Shown here piece by piece: positions 18,265 through 26,879 of a DNA stretch of 64,000 bases. The stretch is taken from positions 1 to 64,000 of the forward strand of contig CAJXQC010000005.1 in the NCBI GenBank assembly GCA_913058495.1, written 5' to 3'. The DNA is from an uncultured Balneola sp. GTDB taxonomy: Bacteria > Bacteroidota > Rhodothermia > Balneolales > Balneolaceae. The notes under the pieces are model-generated. The model did not search any database. It had not been told where the DNA came from and saw only the letters and a list, made by a program, of their open reading frames with translations. How positions within the stretch are numbered: the first letter of the stretch is position 1; each line of letters begins with the position of its first letter. The position numbers were made by a program, and so were the translations under genes.

Positions 18265-20256
18265 TTGAGATCTAATAACAGTTCAATAGGGGTTGGGGAA
18301 ACAGAGAAGCGGCTTCAGCTTCTGTATCAGATCACGTCTCAGTCCAAAAAAGACTTAAACGAGCAACTGGATAATGCACTTGAATTAACTACGAAGCTGC
18401 TGGAGATGGAAATAGGTATTATCAGTTCCATTTCTAAAGAGTCTGATACATATACGATCAGAAATTTCTTTCCGGAAGATTCAGGGCTCTCTGTGGGCCA
18501 AACTTTCGATCTCGGAAATACCTATTGCAGTATAACGCTGGAAAGTGAAAACGTCGTTGCGATCAATCACATGAAGGAATCAGCATATGAGCGACACCCT
18601 TGTTACAATGCTTTTTCTCTGGAAGCTTATATCGGCATTCCAATAATCATTGAAGGAGAATTATACGGGACTATTAATTTTTCGAGCCCGGAACCGAAAG
18701 AGGGAGGGTTTGTTCCGTCAGATTATACTTTGATGAAGCTCTTAAGTGAGTGGGTTGCAGCCACAATAAAGAGAGTCAGAATAGTTAAAGCCTTAAAGGA
18801 AAAAAATGAACGGCTTGAACTGATTTCGAGAAATAGTGCTGATCTGATCTGTCTTCATGATCTGGATGGAGTTTATAAATTTATATCGCCTTCAGTTGAA
18901 AATATTTTAGGCTTTTCTTATGAGGAGCTACTGGGAAAAAATCATGCTGATCTGGTTCATGAAGAAGATCTGGAAATGCTAATGGTGGCTCCCCAAAAAG
19001 AATTAGAAGAGAATGGGTTTATAACTAATGTCAGATATAGGATTCGAAATAAAAAAGGAGAGTATATCTGGTTCGAAAGTTCTGTTTCAACCGTTAAGGA
19101 TAGTGATGATAAACCAATAGGTCTGCAATCGATTTCAAGAGACGTAACAGCCAGAAAGAAACTGGAGTTGATGTTCGAGAATGCTCAGGAAATGGCGCAT
19201 GTTGGAGGATGGGAATTCGATTTGATAACAGGAAAGATATCCTGGACAGATGAAGTGTATCGAATTCACGACAAGGAAATCGGATCAGAACTTGTACTGG
19301 AAGAGGGAATGGATCATTTCCCGGGAGAAGGCAGAGATAAACTTGCGATGGCTATTAACAAAGCCACTATGAATCATGAAAAATATGATATTGTACTTCC
19401 GTTTATATCAGAAAAAAAAGTTTTCAAATGGGTGCGTGCAATTGGTGAACCACATATAGTTGACGGGAATGTAGTAAGGCTGAGTGGCACATTTCAGGAC
19501 ATCAGTAAGCAGGTTAATTATGAGAAGAGAATAATTGCTCAAAATGAAGAGATGCTCAAGCTTACAGAAACAAGAGATAAACTTTATTCTATTATTGCGC
19601 ATGATCTTAAGAGCGCTTTTTTTGGAATTAATGGCATGATCGATCTTTCGATTGAAGAACTGGAAGAAGACAAAAGTGAAAGAGGGATTGAAAGAAGTTT
19701 AAAGAATTTATCTCTGGTACATGTTTCTTCTCAGAACGCATATGAACTGCTCGAAAATTTACTGGAATGGATCAGGATTCAGAATGGTGAAATTAGTGTT
19801 GACAAAGAAAAAGTAAATATTGCTCAGCTATTGTCTGATAGCATTTCGATCTTTGAAACATCTGCAGCGAAAAAAAGAGTAACAATAAGTGTGCATACAT
19901 CCGATATAAATATTATGGGAGATGTCAATATGCTGTCCACTGTTTTCCGAAACTTAATATCCAATGCAATTAAGTATTCTGAAAAAGATGGTGAGATAAA
20001 TGTGAGTATAGAAGAGAGCGGGCATTCTGTAGATGTTAGCATTAAGGATTCCGGAATTGGAATGACTTCAGAAATTAAAGATCAGCTTTTTGATAAAGAA
20101 AACAGGCCGCAAAGAAGAGGGACTCTATCTGAGAAAGGAACCGGATTGGGATTGTTGTTATGTAAAGATCTTGTAGAGGCACATAACGGAACAATAACCG
20201 TTATTTCAGAAGAAGATAACGGGTCAGAATTTATCGTAAACTTGCCCAAACTCTGA
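18265..20256 (+). CDS. GAF-PAS-PAS sensor histidine kinase
   Basis: This 663-residue cytosolic kinase has no membrane segment. A GAF domain occupies about residues 25-170 (NTYCSITLESENVVAI, YIGIPIIIEGELYGTINF). A PAS domain follows at about 185-300 and a second PAS/PAC at about 300-420. The HisKA box SIIAHDLKSAF has the phospho-accepting His446. The ATPase domain has N-box NLISNAIKYSE, DSGIGM and GTGLGLLL. The only plausible start is TTG at 18265, because a stop lies just upstream and the next in-frame ATG would cut into the GAF domain. No response regulator is adjacent, so its partner is unknown. It may sense a small molecule through GAF/PAS. Confidence 0.9.
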   Translation: MRSNNSSIGVGETEKRLQLLYQITSQSKKDLNEQLDNALELTTKLLEMEIGIISSISKESDTYTIRNFFPEDSGLSVGQTFDLGNTYCSITLESENVVAINHMKESAYERHPCYNAFSLEAYIGIPIIIEGELYGTINFSSPEPKEGGFVPSDYTLMKLLSEWVAATIKRVRIVKALKEKNERLELISRNSADLICLHDLDGVYKFISPSVENILGFSYEELLGKNHADLVHEEDLEMLMVAPQKELEENGFITNVRYRIRNKKGEYIWFESSVSTVKDSDDKPIGLQSISRDVTARKKLELMFENAQEMAHVGGWEFDLITGKISWTDEVYRIHDKEIGSELVLEEGMDHFPGEGRDKLAMAINKATMNHEKYDIVLPFISEKKVFKWVRAIGEPHIVDGNVVRLSGTFQDISKQVNYEKRIIAQNEEMLKLTETRDKLYSIIAHDLKSAFFGINGMIDLSIEELEEDKSERGIERSLKNLSLVHVSSQNAYELLENLLEWIRIQNGEISVDKEKVNIAQLLSDSISIFETSAAKKRVTISVHTSDINIMGDVNMLSTVFRNLISNAIKYSEKDGEINVSIEESGHSVDVSIKDSGIGMTSEIKDQLFDKENRPQRRGTLSEKGTGLGLLLCKDLVEAHNGTITVISEEDNGSEFIVNLPKL

Positions 20257-20332
20257 CAGAACCCATTAAAAGGATTTTTTATAAAAAAAAACTATATTAA
20301 ACAATGCACTCTCTATCTAATAGTGTATTATT

Positions 20333-20584
20333 ATGGAAATTAAATTTGTAAAACGTTCGTCAATAAATTCTTCTAAGAAAAGAAATTCGAAGTTTAAACC
20401 TCTTCTTGAAGCTATTGATAAACTGAAACCGGGCGGTCAGGCACTCGAGGTATCTTATACAAGTGATAAGAATGTAAACTCAATGCGGACGGCAGTTTAC
20501 CAACACAGCAGAGTTAAAAATATTAAGATCAAGAGTAAAAAAGATCCATCCATAAAAAAAATTCATTTTTACAGAGAAGAATAA
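20333..20584 (+). CDS. small basic protein of unknown function
   Basis: This 83-residue protein is rich in Lys and Arg and has no membrane segment or signal peptide. The N-terminal 20 residues look disordered (SSINSSKKRNSKF). The remainder, with LLEAIDKLKPGGQALEVSY and MRTAVYQHSRVKNIKIK, could form a small folded nucleic-acid-binding domain, but I recognise no family. It lies 76 nt after the kinase and 67 nt before egtB, so it could share a transcript with either. Reading-frame quality and clean spacing make it likely real. Confidence 0.65.
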   Translation: MEIKFVKRSSINSSKKRNSKFKPLLEAIDKLKPGGQALEVSYTSDKNVNSMRTAVYQHSRVKNIKIKSKKDPSIKKIHFYREE

Positions 20585-20651
20585 GGAATGAGTTTTTTGG
20601 CTTTGGTGTTGATTTCCTACATTATGAGAAGACACCAAACAGCCCTGAAGT

Positions 20652-21938
20652 ATGAGCGAAATTACTACTAAAGCAGAGACAAAGGACGCCAGGTTTTCGA
20701 GAGAAAATGTGGAGCTCCAATACCTTAAAGCCAGAAGCTTTACACATAAAATAGTTGAGCCTTTAGAGACGGAAGACTTTGTAATCCAAGCTATGGAAAA
20801 TACAAGCCCGGCTAAATGGCATTTGGCGCATACCAGTTGGTTTTTTGAGACTTTTGTATTAGAAAAATATCAATCTGACTTTGAAAGCTTACATCCCCAA
20901 TACGCGTATTTTTTTAACTCATACTACTTGCAAACAGGAGTTCCGTTTTCAAGGGCAAATCGAGGGCTATTGTCGCGACCTACAGTAAAAGAGGTGTTCG
21001 AATATCGCGAGTATGTAAATGAAAAGGTTGTAGATTTTATACAGAACTGCGATGACAAAATTTGGGGAGAAGCATCAAAAGTAGTTGAGATCGGGATAAA
21101 CCATGAGCAACAACATCAGGAGTTGATCCTTACTGATGTAAAGTATTTACTTGCGCAAAATCCGTTGCTTCCAATTTACAAAGAAAGAGAAACACCGGAC
21201 TCAGAGACTCCGGAGGAATTGAAATGGATCACTTTTGAAGAATGTATTGTAGAGATCGGAAATAAAGGTGATGAGTTTACCTATGATAATGAGCATCCGG
21301 TTCACCGAACTTTTATACAGAACTTTGAACTCGCAGACCGACTGATCACAAATCAGGAGTTTCTTGAGTTCATAAATGATGGCGGATATGAGCGGTCAGA
21401 GCTTTGGCTGGATGAGGGATGGAGTAAAGTGAAGTCAGAAGAATGGAAGTCACCACTTTATTGGTTTATAAGAGATGACTCATGGTTCAATTTTACACTT
21501 TCAGGAGCCAGAAAAGTAGCGCTTAATGAACCTGTAACTCATATAAGCTATTATGAAGCAGATGCCTTTGCTAGATGGAAAGAATGTCGTCTGCCAACTG
21601 AACAGGAATGGGAATATGCATGTGGTGATCTCGAAGTAGACGGAAATTTTGTAGATCGAAATACTTTTCATCCTTTAGCTTTGAAAAATTACGAAAGTGG
21701 ATTAAAACAAATGTACGGTGATGTATGGGAATGGACTCAAAGCAGTTATTCTCCATATCCAGGTTATAAACCTTTACCGGGGGCGTTAGGTGAATACAAC
21801 GGAAAGTTTATGGCGAATCAGTACGTGCTGCGTGGTGGTTCTTGTGCAACTTCAAACTCTCATATCAGAAAAACGTACCGCAATTTTTTCCACGCTGATG
21901 CAAGGTGGCAATTCTCAGGAATAAGATTGGCAAAATAA
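20652..21938 (+). CDS. egtB: ergothioneine sulfoxide synthase EgtB
   Basis: EgtB is a mononuclear iron oxygenase that joins trimethylhistidine (hercynine) to a cysteine-containing thiol to form a sulfoxide. The 428-residue protein has an N-terminal DinB-like four-helix domain with KWHLAHTSWFFE (His60) and INHEQQHQEL (His151, His155), matching the three-His iron site of the family. A C-terminal formylglycine-enzyme-like fold runs from about residue 185 to the end, finishing with the typical RWQFSGIRLAK. egtD starts 5 nt after its stop. The egtA and egtC genes needed for the gamma-glutamylcysteine route are absent from the window. Confidence 0.93.
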   Translation: MSEITTKAETKDARFSRENVELQYLKARSFTHKIVEPLETEDFVIQAMENTSPAKWHLAHTSWFFETFVLEKYQSDFESLHPQYAYFFNSYYLQTGVPFSRANRGLLSRPTVKEVFEYREYVNEKVVDFIQNCDDKIWGEASKVVEIGINHEQQHQELILTDVKYLLAQNPLLPIYKERETPDSETPEELKWITFEECIVEIGNKGDEFTYDNEHPVHRTFIQNFELADRLITNQEFLEFINDGGYERSELWLDEGWSKVKSEEWKSPLYWFIRDDSWFNFTLSGARKVALNEPVTHISYYEADAFARWKECRLPTEQEWEYACGDLEVDGNFVDRNTFHPLALKNYESGLKQMYGDVWEWTQSSYSPYPGYKPLPGALGEYNGKFMANQYVLRGGSCATSNSHIRKTYRNFFHADARWQFSGIRLAK

Positions 21939-21943
21939 AATCA

Positions 21944-22888
21944 ATGACTGAAACAGAACTACTGTCCAAAAAAACTTCAATGCTTGAGGAAGTGATCTCA
22001 GGCTTATCTCAGAATCAAAAAACACTACCGAGCAAGTTCTTCTATGACGAAAAAGGCTCGAAGCTTTTTGATGACATTACTGAATTGGAAGAATATTACC
22101 CAACTCGTACAGAGAGAAAAATTCTGGAAGAGAATGTGAATGAGATAGCAGAATACTTAGGAGAGAAGGTTTTACTGATAGAGCCCGGCAGCGGAAGTAG
22201 CTCAAAAACGAAGATCTTGCTAGGGAATATGGAAAACATCTGTTGCTACATACCAATGGATATTTCAGGGGATTACCTGTATAAAGTTGCTGAACAATTA
22301 CGACTGGAATTCCCCAATATTCAGATTTTACCTCTTTCAGCAGATTATACTAAGCCATTCGAACTTCCTGAAAGTAGTCCTGATGCCAGAAAAGTAGTTT
22401 TTTATCCCGGCTCGACTATCGGAAATTTTAAAATGGAAAAGGTTCAGCAATTCTTAAAAGTTATACATGATATTATCGGAAATGATGGAGCTTTTCTGAT
22501 TGGGGCAGATCTTAAAAAAGAGATCAGTGTTTTGGAGGCCGCTTATAATGATTCAGAAGGAGTAACTGCTGAATTCAATAAAAATATTCTTACTCACTTG
22601 AACAGAGAATTGGGTGTTTCATTCAATACGGACTTATTCGATCATAAGTCGATCTGGAATGAAGAAAAAGGGCGTATTGAAATGCACCTTTTTGTGAAAG
22701 AAGATCATGCTGTTGAATTGGGAGAAGAGGTTATAAACTTTCAAAAAGGGGAATCTATTCATACTGAAAACTCACATAAATATACTTTAGATGGATTTGC
22801 AGAGATGGTATCTGAATGGTTTGAGGTGAAAAAAGTATGGACAGATGAGAGGGATTATTTTAGTTTACAATATTTAGAGCCGAGGTAA
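21944..22888 (+). CDS. egtD: L-histidine N-alpha-methyltransferase EgtD
   Basis: EgtD trimethylates histidine with S-adenosylmethionine to make hercynine, the substrate of EgtB. The ATG at 21944 is chosen because an upstream in-frame start at 21905 would overlap egtB and add an atypical basic leader. The 314-residue product is of normal length (DUF2260 family). Visible motifs are YYPTRTER at 51-58, the SAM loop EPGSGSSSKT at 80-89 and PMDISGDYL near 104. Translation is probably coupled to egtB. Confidence 0.94.
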   Translation: MTETELLSKKTSMLEEVISGLSQNQKTLPSKFFYDEKGSKLFDDITELEEYYPTRTERKILEENVNEIAEYLGEKVLLIEPGSGSSSKTKILLGNMENICCYIPMDISGDYLYKVAEQLRLEFPNIQILPLSADYTKPFELPESSPDARKVVFYPGSTIGNFKMEKVQQFLKVIHDIIGNDGAFLIGADLKKEISVLEAAYNDSEGVTAEFNKNILTHLNRELGVSFNTDLFDHKSIWNEEKGRIEMHLFVKEDHAVELGEEVINFQKGESIHTENSHKYTLDGFAEMVSEWFEVKKVWTDERDYFSLQYLEPR

Positions 22889-23030
22889 CAATAGATTATT
22901 ATGTTCTTGGCTCGCCAATAATTATAAAGGTCGGTGTAGTTGGAAGTTTTTCCTGAAATCGTCAGGATTATAAACAGGACAAGTTTTGTAAGTGAACTAT
23001 CTAACATCTACAAGAATGACCTCGATCGCA

Positions 23031-23768
23031 CTAAACCCCGGCCCAATCCAAATACATGTTTCTCACTTCTTCAATGTGCTCTTCAATGGTTTCTACTTTC
23101 CATGCTGAGGTATCAATCTGAGGATGAATGGTAGCCGTGATCTCACCTTGCTTTGCCATCAAAGATCCACCCATACTTAGTCTGTCATTTCCATCAAAAT
23201 AAATCGGGACAATGGGATAGCCCAAGTCGATAGCCATTCTGAACGCTCCCTTTTTGAAAGGTCCTATTTTGCCTTCGTGCTTCCGTGAACCTTCGGGAGC
23301 TAAAATCAGATTTAGATTGTTCTTTCTGAGCCTGTCATACGTTTTTTGTAGAGTGGCGATCGCGTGTTCTTTATCAGAGCGTTTGATGAAAACCTGTCCA
23401 GTTAATCTCCCGATAATAAAAAAGAAAGGGATATACTGGAGTTCCCATTTTATTACGATTCTGAAGCGCTCAAGTGCTAACATCAAAACAGCGGGTATGT
23501 CAAGGGTTGAGCAGTGGTTAAAAATAAAAATTACAGGTTTGGAGGTGTCTTTTCTCAGATCGTTAAGATGGTAATCTATTCCAAGTAAAAAGAAGATCGG
23601 CTTCCCCATATATCTCGGAAAAGTTTTAACGATCCAGTTGGTAGCCTTTCCGAAGGTCAGAAGTACTAAAATAGTTACCAGTACAGAAACCAGTAGCAGA
23701 ATTAACATGAATACGATCATCGTGATGATGCTTCGCACATATTCAAAAGAGGTCAGGGTTGTTTGCAT
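23031..23768 (-). CDS. plsC: 1-acylglycerol-3-phosphate O-acyltransferase (PlsC family)
   Basis: The protein transfers an acyl chain to lysophosphatidic acid in membrane phospholipid synthesis. The 245-residue product has an N-terminal membrane segment (about 14-38) and the acyltransferase box HCSTLD, with His85 and Asp90 in the HX4D pattern. The second box is APEGSRKHEG and a third region is YPIVPIYFDG. It is the last gene of a minus-strand run starting at 26277. It converges with egtD, and the 142 nt between them show no clear terminator. Related lipid or ornithine-lipid acyltransferases cannot be excluded. Confidence 0.88.
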   Translation of the reverse strand: MQTTLTSFEYVRSIITMIVFMLILLLVSVLVTILVLLTFGKATNWIVKTFPRYMGKPIFFLLGIDYHLNDLRKDTSKPVIFIFNHCSTLDIPAVLMLALERFRIVIKWELQYIPFFFIIGRLTGQVFIKRSDKEHAIATLQKTYDRLRKNNLNLILAPEGSRKHEGKIGPFKKGAFRMAIDLGYPIVPIYFDGNDRLSMGGSLMAKQGEITATIHPQIDTSAWKVETIEEHIEEVRNMYLDWAGV

Positions 23769-23802
23769 ATTAGAAAGTCAGTATTCAAAGCTACATTTCC
23801 AA

Positions 23803-24168
23803 CTATCGAAATGCATCCTGAATGTGATTAAATTCGGGGGCTTCATTTTTTTTCTGTAGAATGCCGATTACATCAAAGCGCATGGGAGAGCCGTCCATTT
23901 TTCGTTCATACATCCAGGCTTCTGCAGCTTTAAAAACATGTTCCACTTTTACTTCAGAGACATATTCTTCAGGTCTGCCATATTTATCGGAAGATCGTAG
24001 CTTTACCTCGATAAATACAATAGCAGTGTTATCATAAGCGATTATATCAACCTCCGATTTTTCGAAAAAATAATTTCTTTCCAGAATCCTCCAGCCTTTA
24101 CTTTCCAGATAAGCACAAGCGAGTTCCTCGCCTTCATTTCCAATTTCACGGGTAGTTCTTTTAGTCAT
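23803..24168 (-). CDS. YraN family (UPF0102) endonuclease-fold protein
   Basis: The family has a restriction-endonuclease-like fold related to Holliday junction resolvases; its cellular role is poorly defined. The 121-residue product starts MTKRTTREIGNEGEE at 24168, overlapping the upstream regulator gene by 8 nt. An alternative ATG at 24183 adds five residues. The nuclease-type core is visible as EVDIIAYDNTAIVFIEVKLR split around Asp and the ExK motif, followed by the family's RFDVIGI. No insertion or loss of the core is seen. Confidence 0.88.
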   Translation of the reverse strand: MTKRTTREIGNEGEELACAYLESKGWRILERNYFFEKSEVDIIAYDNTAIVFIEVKLRSSDKYGRPEEYVSEVKVEHVFKAAEAWMYERKMDGSPMRFDVIGILQKKNEAPEFNHIQDAFR

Positions 24169-24730
24169 CAGACTTTTTTCCAATCAATGATTCTTTTACT
24201 TCTACTAATTTTATGAGCTGTTTCAAAAAGCCTAGATTCTTTTTGTTGATGTAAGGGAGAAGAGCTCCGGTAAATCGTTCGAACATTTCCAGAAACTCGT
24301 TGTAGTTTTCGATACGCTGTTTAAAAGCTTTACTTTCATCATCACTTAGTCCGCCTGATTCAAGTGTTGCGATACATTCTTTAAGCTCAGTACGAATAGG
24401 TTCGATTTCTCTTTGCTGACGTTCTCTGATGATTGTTGATACTATTTTCCAGACATCGGTTTCTGCAGTATAAAAATCTTTGCGTGTTCCGGATTTTTGA
24501 ACTTTATGGATCAATTCCCACTCCAATAATCTGTGGAGATTCATATTTGCATTGCCACGACTGATATCAAGCTTATCCATGATAGTATCGGTATCCAGAG
24601 GATGTGATTCAGCATACAGCAGTGCATGAATCTGCGACATCGTTTTATTGATGCCCCAAGCGGAAGCCATATCTCCCCAAAGCTGAACAAATTGATCTAA
24701 GGCATCGGTATAAGCTTGTGTTCTTTTCAT
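24161..24730 (-). CDS. GbsR/MarR-type winged-helix transcriptional regulator
   Basis: The 189-residue protein has an N-terminal winged-helix domain with MSQIHALLYAESHPLDTDT, MDKLDISRGNANMNLHRL (recognition helix) and a basic wing KSGTRKDFY. A helical C-terminal half, EREIEPIRTELKEC to FLKQLIKLVEV, would form the dimer interface. This layout is that of the GbsR group (COG1510), whose best-known member controls glycine betaine synthesis. Its target here is unknown; the operon it belongs to (DUF1304 to PlsC) is a possible one. Confidence 0.82.
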   Translation of the reverse strand: MKRTQAYTDALDQFVQLWGDMASAWGINKTMSQIHALLYAESHPLDTDTIMDKLDISRGNANMNLHRLLEWELIHKVQKSGTRKDFYTAETDVWKIVSTIIRERQQREIEPIRTELKECIATLESGGLSDDESKAFKQRIENYNEFLEMFERFTGALLPYINKKNLGFLKQLIKLVEVKESLIGKKSDD

Positions 24731-24771
24731 GTGGAGAAAATAATCAGAATTAAACTGAAAGAAAGATTTCT

Positions 24772-25521
24772 TTATCTACTATTTCTCAGGGTATCAAACA
24801 ACCGTTTTACCTGAAGATCTCCAAAGCCATAAATGCTTTCTCTTTTATGAAATTCCCGGAAAACAGGAGCAAATTCACCAGAACCTGTTTCTTTCATGAT
24901 GTCCAGAAGTGTTTGTTCCGGTCTTCCTGGTGAGCCATCATTCGGAAACCGCTCGAGGTTTGCTTTTGCTGCATCTTCTAAGAAGGGAAATTCTTTAGAG
25001 TGTTTTACAGCCATACTTAAAACCTCAGCATGGTTTTGATTCTGATATAACTGCCAAAGAGAAGAAAACAGTGTCACTTCGATTTCAGATAACGGAACTT
25101 TCGATTCATAAGCGCTTACTAAACCATCAGAGTTTAAACCACCGAAACCATACCGAATATCCGTATATGGACGAATTAGAAATACTTGCGAAGGAGTTAC
25201 GAAATTGTGAATTAAATAAGACACAAACCATAAGTTCACCTGACAAAAAAGATCGTCTTCAAACCAAAGATTGATAACTGTATTATCAGGTAAAGAAATA
25301 ATTTTGTTGAATTCGGGGATTACTTCTTGATGGTAGAATTCTATATCTGAAGGGTAAGTGATACTTAAATATTCAGCTCTCAGCTCAAATAGCTGATCCA
25401 ACGAATCCGCTGATACATCACCATCCACTAAACATTCTCTGGCTACGATTAGCTCGCCATTTAAAGAATCAGGAAATTGCTCTTTTAACGCATCGCCATT
25501 GAGAATGTGGAATTCTTTCAT
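24772..25521 (-). CDS. DUF1835 domain protein
   Basis: The N-terminal third, beginning with FHILNGDALKEQFP and ELIVARECLVDGDV, matches the DUF1835 pattern as I recall it, a family of unknown function often found in Bacteroidota and Firmicutes. Of 249 residues, the C-terminal part (ESIYGFGDLQVKRLF) resembles the DUF3658-type tail that usually accompanies it. There is no signal peptide or membrane segment, so a cytosolic location is inferred. It starts 6 nt after the VOC gene and ends 41 nt before the regulator gene. Confidence 0.72.
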   Translation of the reverse strand: MKEFHILNGDALKEQFPDSLNGELIVARECLVDGDVSADSLDQLFELRAEYLSITYPSDIEFYHQEVIPEFNKIISLPDNTVINLWFEDDLFCQVNLWFVSYLIHNFVTPSQVFLIRPYTDIRYGFGGLNSDGLVSAYESKVPLSEIEVTLFSSLWQLYQNQNHAEVLSMAVKHSKEFPFLEDAAKANLERFPNDGSPGRPEQTLLDIMKETGSGEFAPVFREFHKRESIYGFGDLQVKRLFDTLRNSR

Positions 25522-25527
25522 GTCTGT

Positions 25528-25911
25528 TTAGAGGTCTTCAAGAAAGGTGATGCGATTCTTGCTCAGGTCAAAAAAACTAACTTCAGAGGTGTTCCAGGGA
25601 GTTTGTCTGCGTATTTGTTCTTCTTTTATAACTCCCGAGTCGATCAATTCCTGATATAAGAGTTCGATATTTTCTACTTCAAACTTCACATCAGTAGAGA
25701 TCATGTCTTCAGGAAATTGAAACTGAAGATGCATGAATAAATTATCCCTCCCGATTACAGCATAATCAATTTCCCCATCCTGATATGCGGAGCTGTCATA
25801 CACATTTTTAAATCCCAGTTTTTCCTCATACCACCTAACATCATTGGCTACATCAGCAGAAGCCAAAACAGGGCTTATAAATTTCAGTTTTGATTTTGAG
25901 GATTTGCTCAT
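25528..25911 (-). CDS. VOC superfamily (glyoxalase/bleomycin-resistance fold) protein
   Basis: The 127-residue protein has the single-module VOC arrangement. It opens with FISPVLASADVANDVRWYEEKLGF, read as two blocks around residues 10-33, followed by IDYAVIGRDNLFMHLQF with a possible metal-ligand His and the closing SFFDLSKNRITFLEDL. It resembles bleomycin-resistance-like and glyoxalase-like members, but the substrate cannot be read from the sequence. It lies between the DUF1304 and DUF1835 genes with gaps of 3 and 6 nt. Confidence 0.82.
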   Translation of the reverse strand: MSKSSKSKLKFISPVLASADVANDVRWYEEKLGFKNVYDSSAYQDGEIDYAVIGRDNLFMHLQFQFPEDMISTDVKFEVENIELLYQELIDSGVIKEEQIRRQTPWNTSEVSFFDLSKNRITFLEDL

Positions 25912-25914
25912 ATC

Positions 25915-26277
25915 TCAGATAAATAGTAATAGAAGAATCCCGATAAGTGCGGGCAAGCCTTGCACAAAAAAGATCTTTTTGCTGACTGTTGCAGCTCCAA
26001 AGATTCCTGCGACTGCTACACAGCTTAGAAAGAATAAGGCCACATTGACCCACCAAAAAGGGTTTTCTATAAAAAAGGACCAAATGAGTCCGGCTGCAAG
26101 AAATCCATTATAAAGCCCTTGATTGGCAGCCATATTTTTAGTCTTGTCAAAGAAATCAGGTGGAAACCCTGTGAATACTTTTTTAGCACGGGTTGTCCAT
26201 GCAAACATTTCCAGCCATAAAAAATAAAGGTGTAGAAATGCTACAAATCCGATGAGTACCCTAGCTGCTAGTTCCAT
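25915..26277 (-). CDS. DUF1304 family small membrane protein
   Basis: This 120-residue inner-membrane protein has four hydrophobic segments (about 5-25, 51-70, 75-95 and 98-118). The family-specific stretch LEMFAWTTRAKKVFTGF and the NQGLYNGFLAAGL motif support the DUF1304 call. The function of the family is not known. It is the first gene of the six-gene minus-strand run to plsC. Confidence 0.83.
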   Translation of the reverse strand: MELAARVLIGFVAFLHLYFLWLEMFAWTTRAKKVFTGFPPDFFDKTKNMAANQGLYNGFLAAGLIWSFFIENPFWWVNVALFFLSCVAVAGIFGAATVSKKIFFVQGLPALIGILLLLFI

Positions 26278-26319
26278 GAGTTTTTAGTTAATATAGTTCA
26301 AGACAACCTATTTCAGATT

Positions 26320-26616
26320 TTATAAAGCTTTTATGGTGTCAATATGAATTTTTAAAATGGTACTAAGTTGGTCTCTAGTTGTATTACCAAATCTCAACCA
26401 TATTATTTTCGGAGGGAATCCATTAAGTGTTTGTAGTTCATAAAAATCACCATCAAATGTGACAATAGTAAAGTCATTTCTTTTTGCAAATTCCCATATT
26501 TCAAGGTCTGGCTTATTTTGCAATCTTACTTCATTAACGTGAACAAATTGTAGGTCCGGAAGCTCAAAGTTTTTTGCTACTCTGTAGGAAATATTCTGAT
26601 CCAAGAGTAGCTTCAT
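26320..26616 (-). CDS. DUF5615 PIN-like protein (putative toxin)
   Basis: The 98-residue protein starts MKLLLDQNIS, with the acidic residue near the N-terminus that begins PIN-like folds, and has VTFDGDFYEL with further acidic residues at about 55-60. This matches the Mut7-C/DUF5615 PIN-like group, usually paired with DUF433 proteins. The pairing here is exact: the start ATG overlaps the stop of the upstream DUF433 gene by one base (TAATG). RNase activity and toxicity are inferred from the family arrangement, not shown. Confidence 0.83.
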   Translation of the reverse strand: MKLLLDQNISYRVAKNFELPDLQFVHVNEVRLQNKPDLEIWEFAKRNDFTIVTFDGDFYELQTLNGFPPKIIWLRFGNTTRDQLSTILKIHIDTIKAL

Positions 26617-26837
26617 TAAGCAACTCGGATGTTATGTTCCCGATCGGCAGCAAAAGAAAGGCATGCCTTGATATCCTCTTCTGTAAGTTCCGGAAAGTCC
26701 TCTATAATTTGTTCTTTCGACATGTCCTTGGCTAACCAAGCTAAAACATCGTAAACTGAAATTCGTGTATCACGGATACAAGGTTTCCCAAATCTCTTAG
26801 AAGAATCGATTTTGATTATTTTTTTATAAGAGTCCAT
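26616..26837 (-). CDS. DUF433 protein (putative antitoxin)
   Basis: This 73-residue winged-helix-like protein carries the DUF433 hallmarks FGKPCIRDTRISVYDVLAWL and IIEDFPELTEEDIKACLSFA at about residues 17-68. DUF433 proteins are typically encoded directly before DUF5615 PIN-like proteins and are regarded as their antitoxins. Translational coupling through TAATG fits such a pair. Confidence 0.86.
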   Translation of the reverse strand: MDSYKKIIKIDSSKRFGKPCIRDTRISVYDVLAWLAKDMSKEQIIEDFPELTEEDIKACLSFAADREHNIRVA

Positions 26838-26879
26838 AACTACAATATCAATAATCGTAATATTACTTACAAAAATTGA

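Noticed and set aside
22940-23134. 64-codon plus-strand frame after egtD
   Set aside because: It overlaps the 3' end of plsC in antisense and has no family resemblance.
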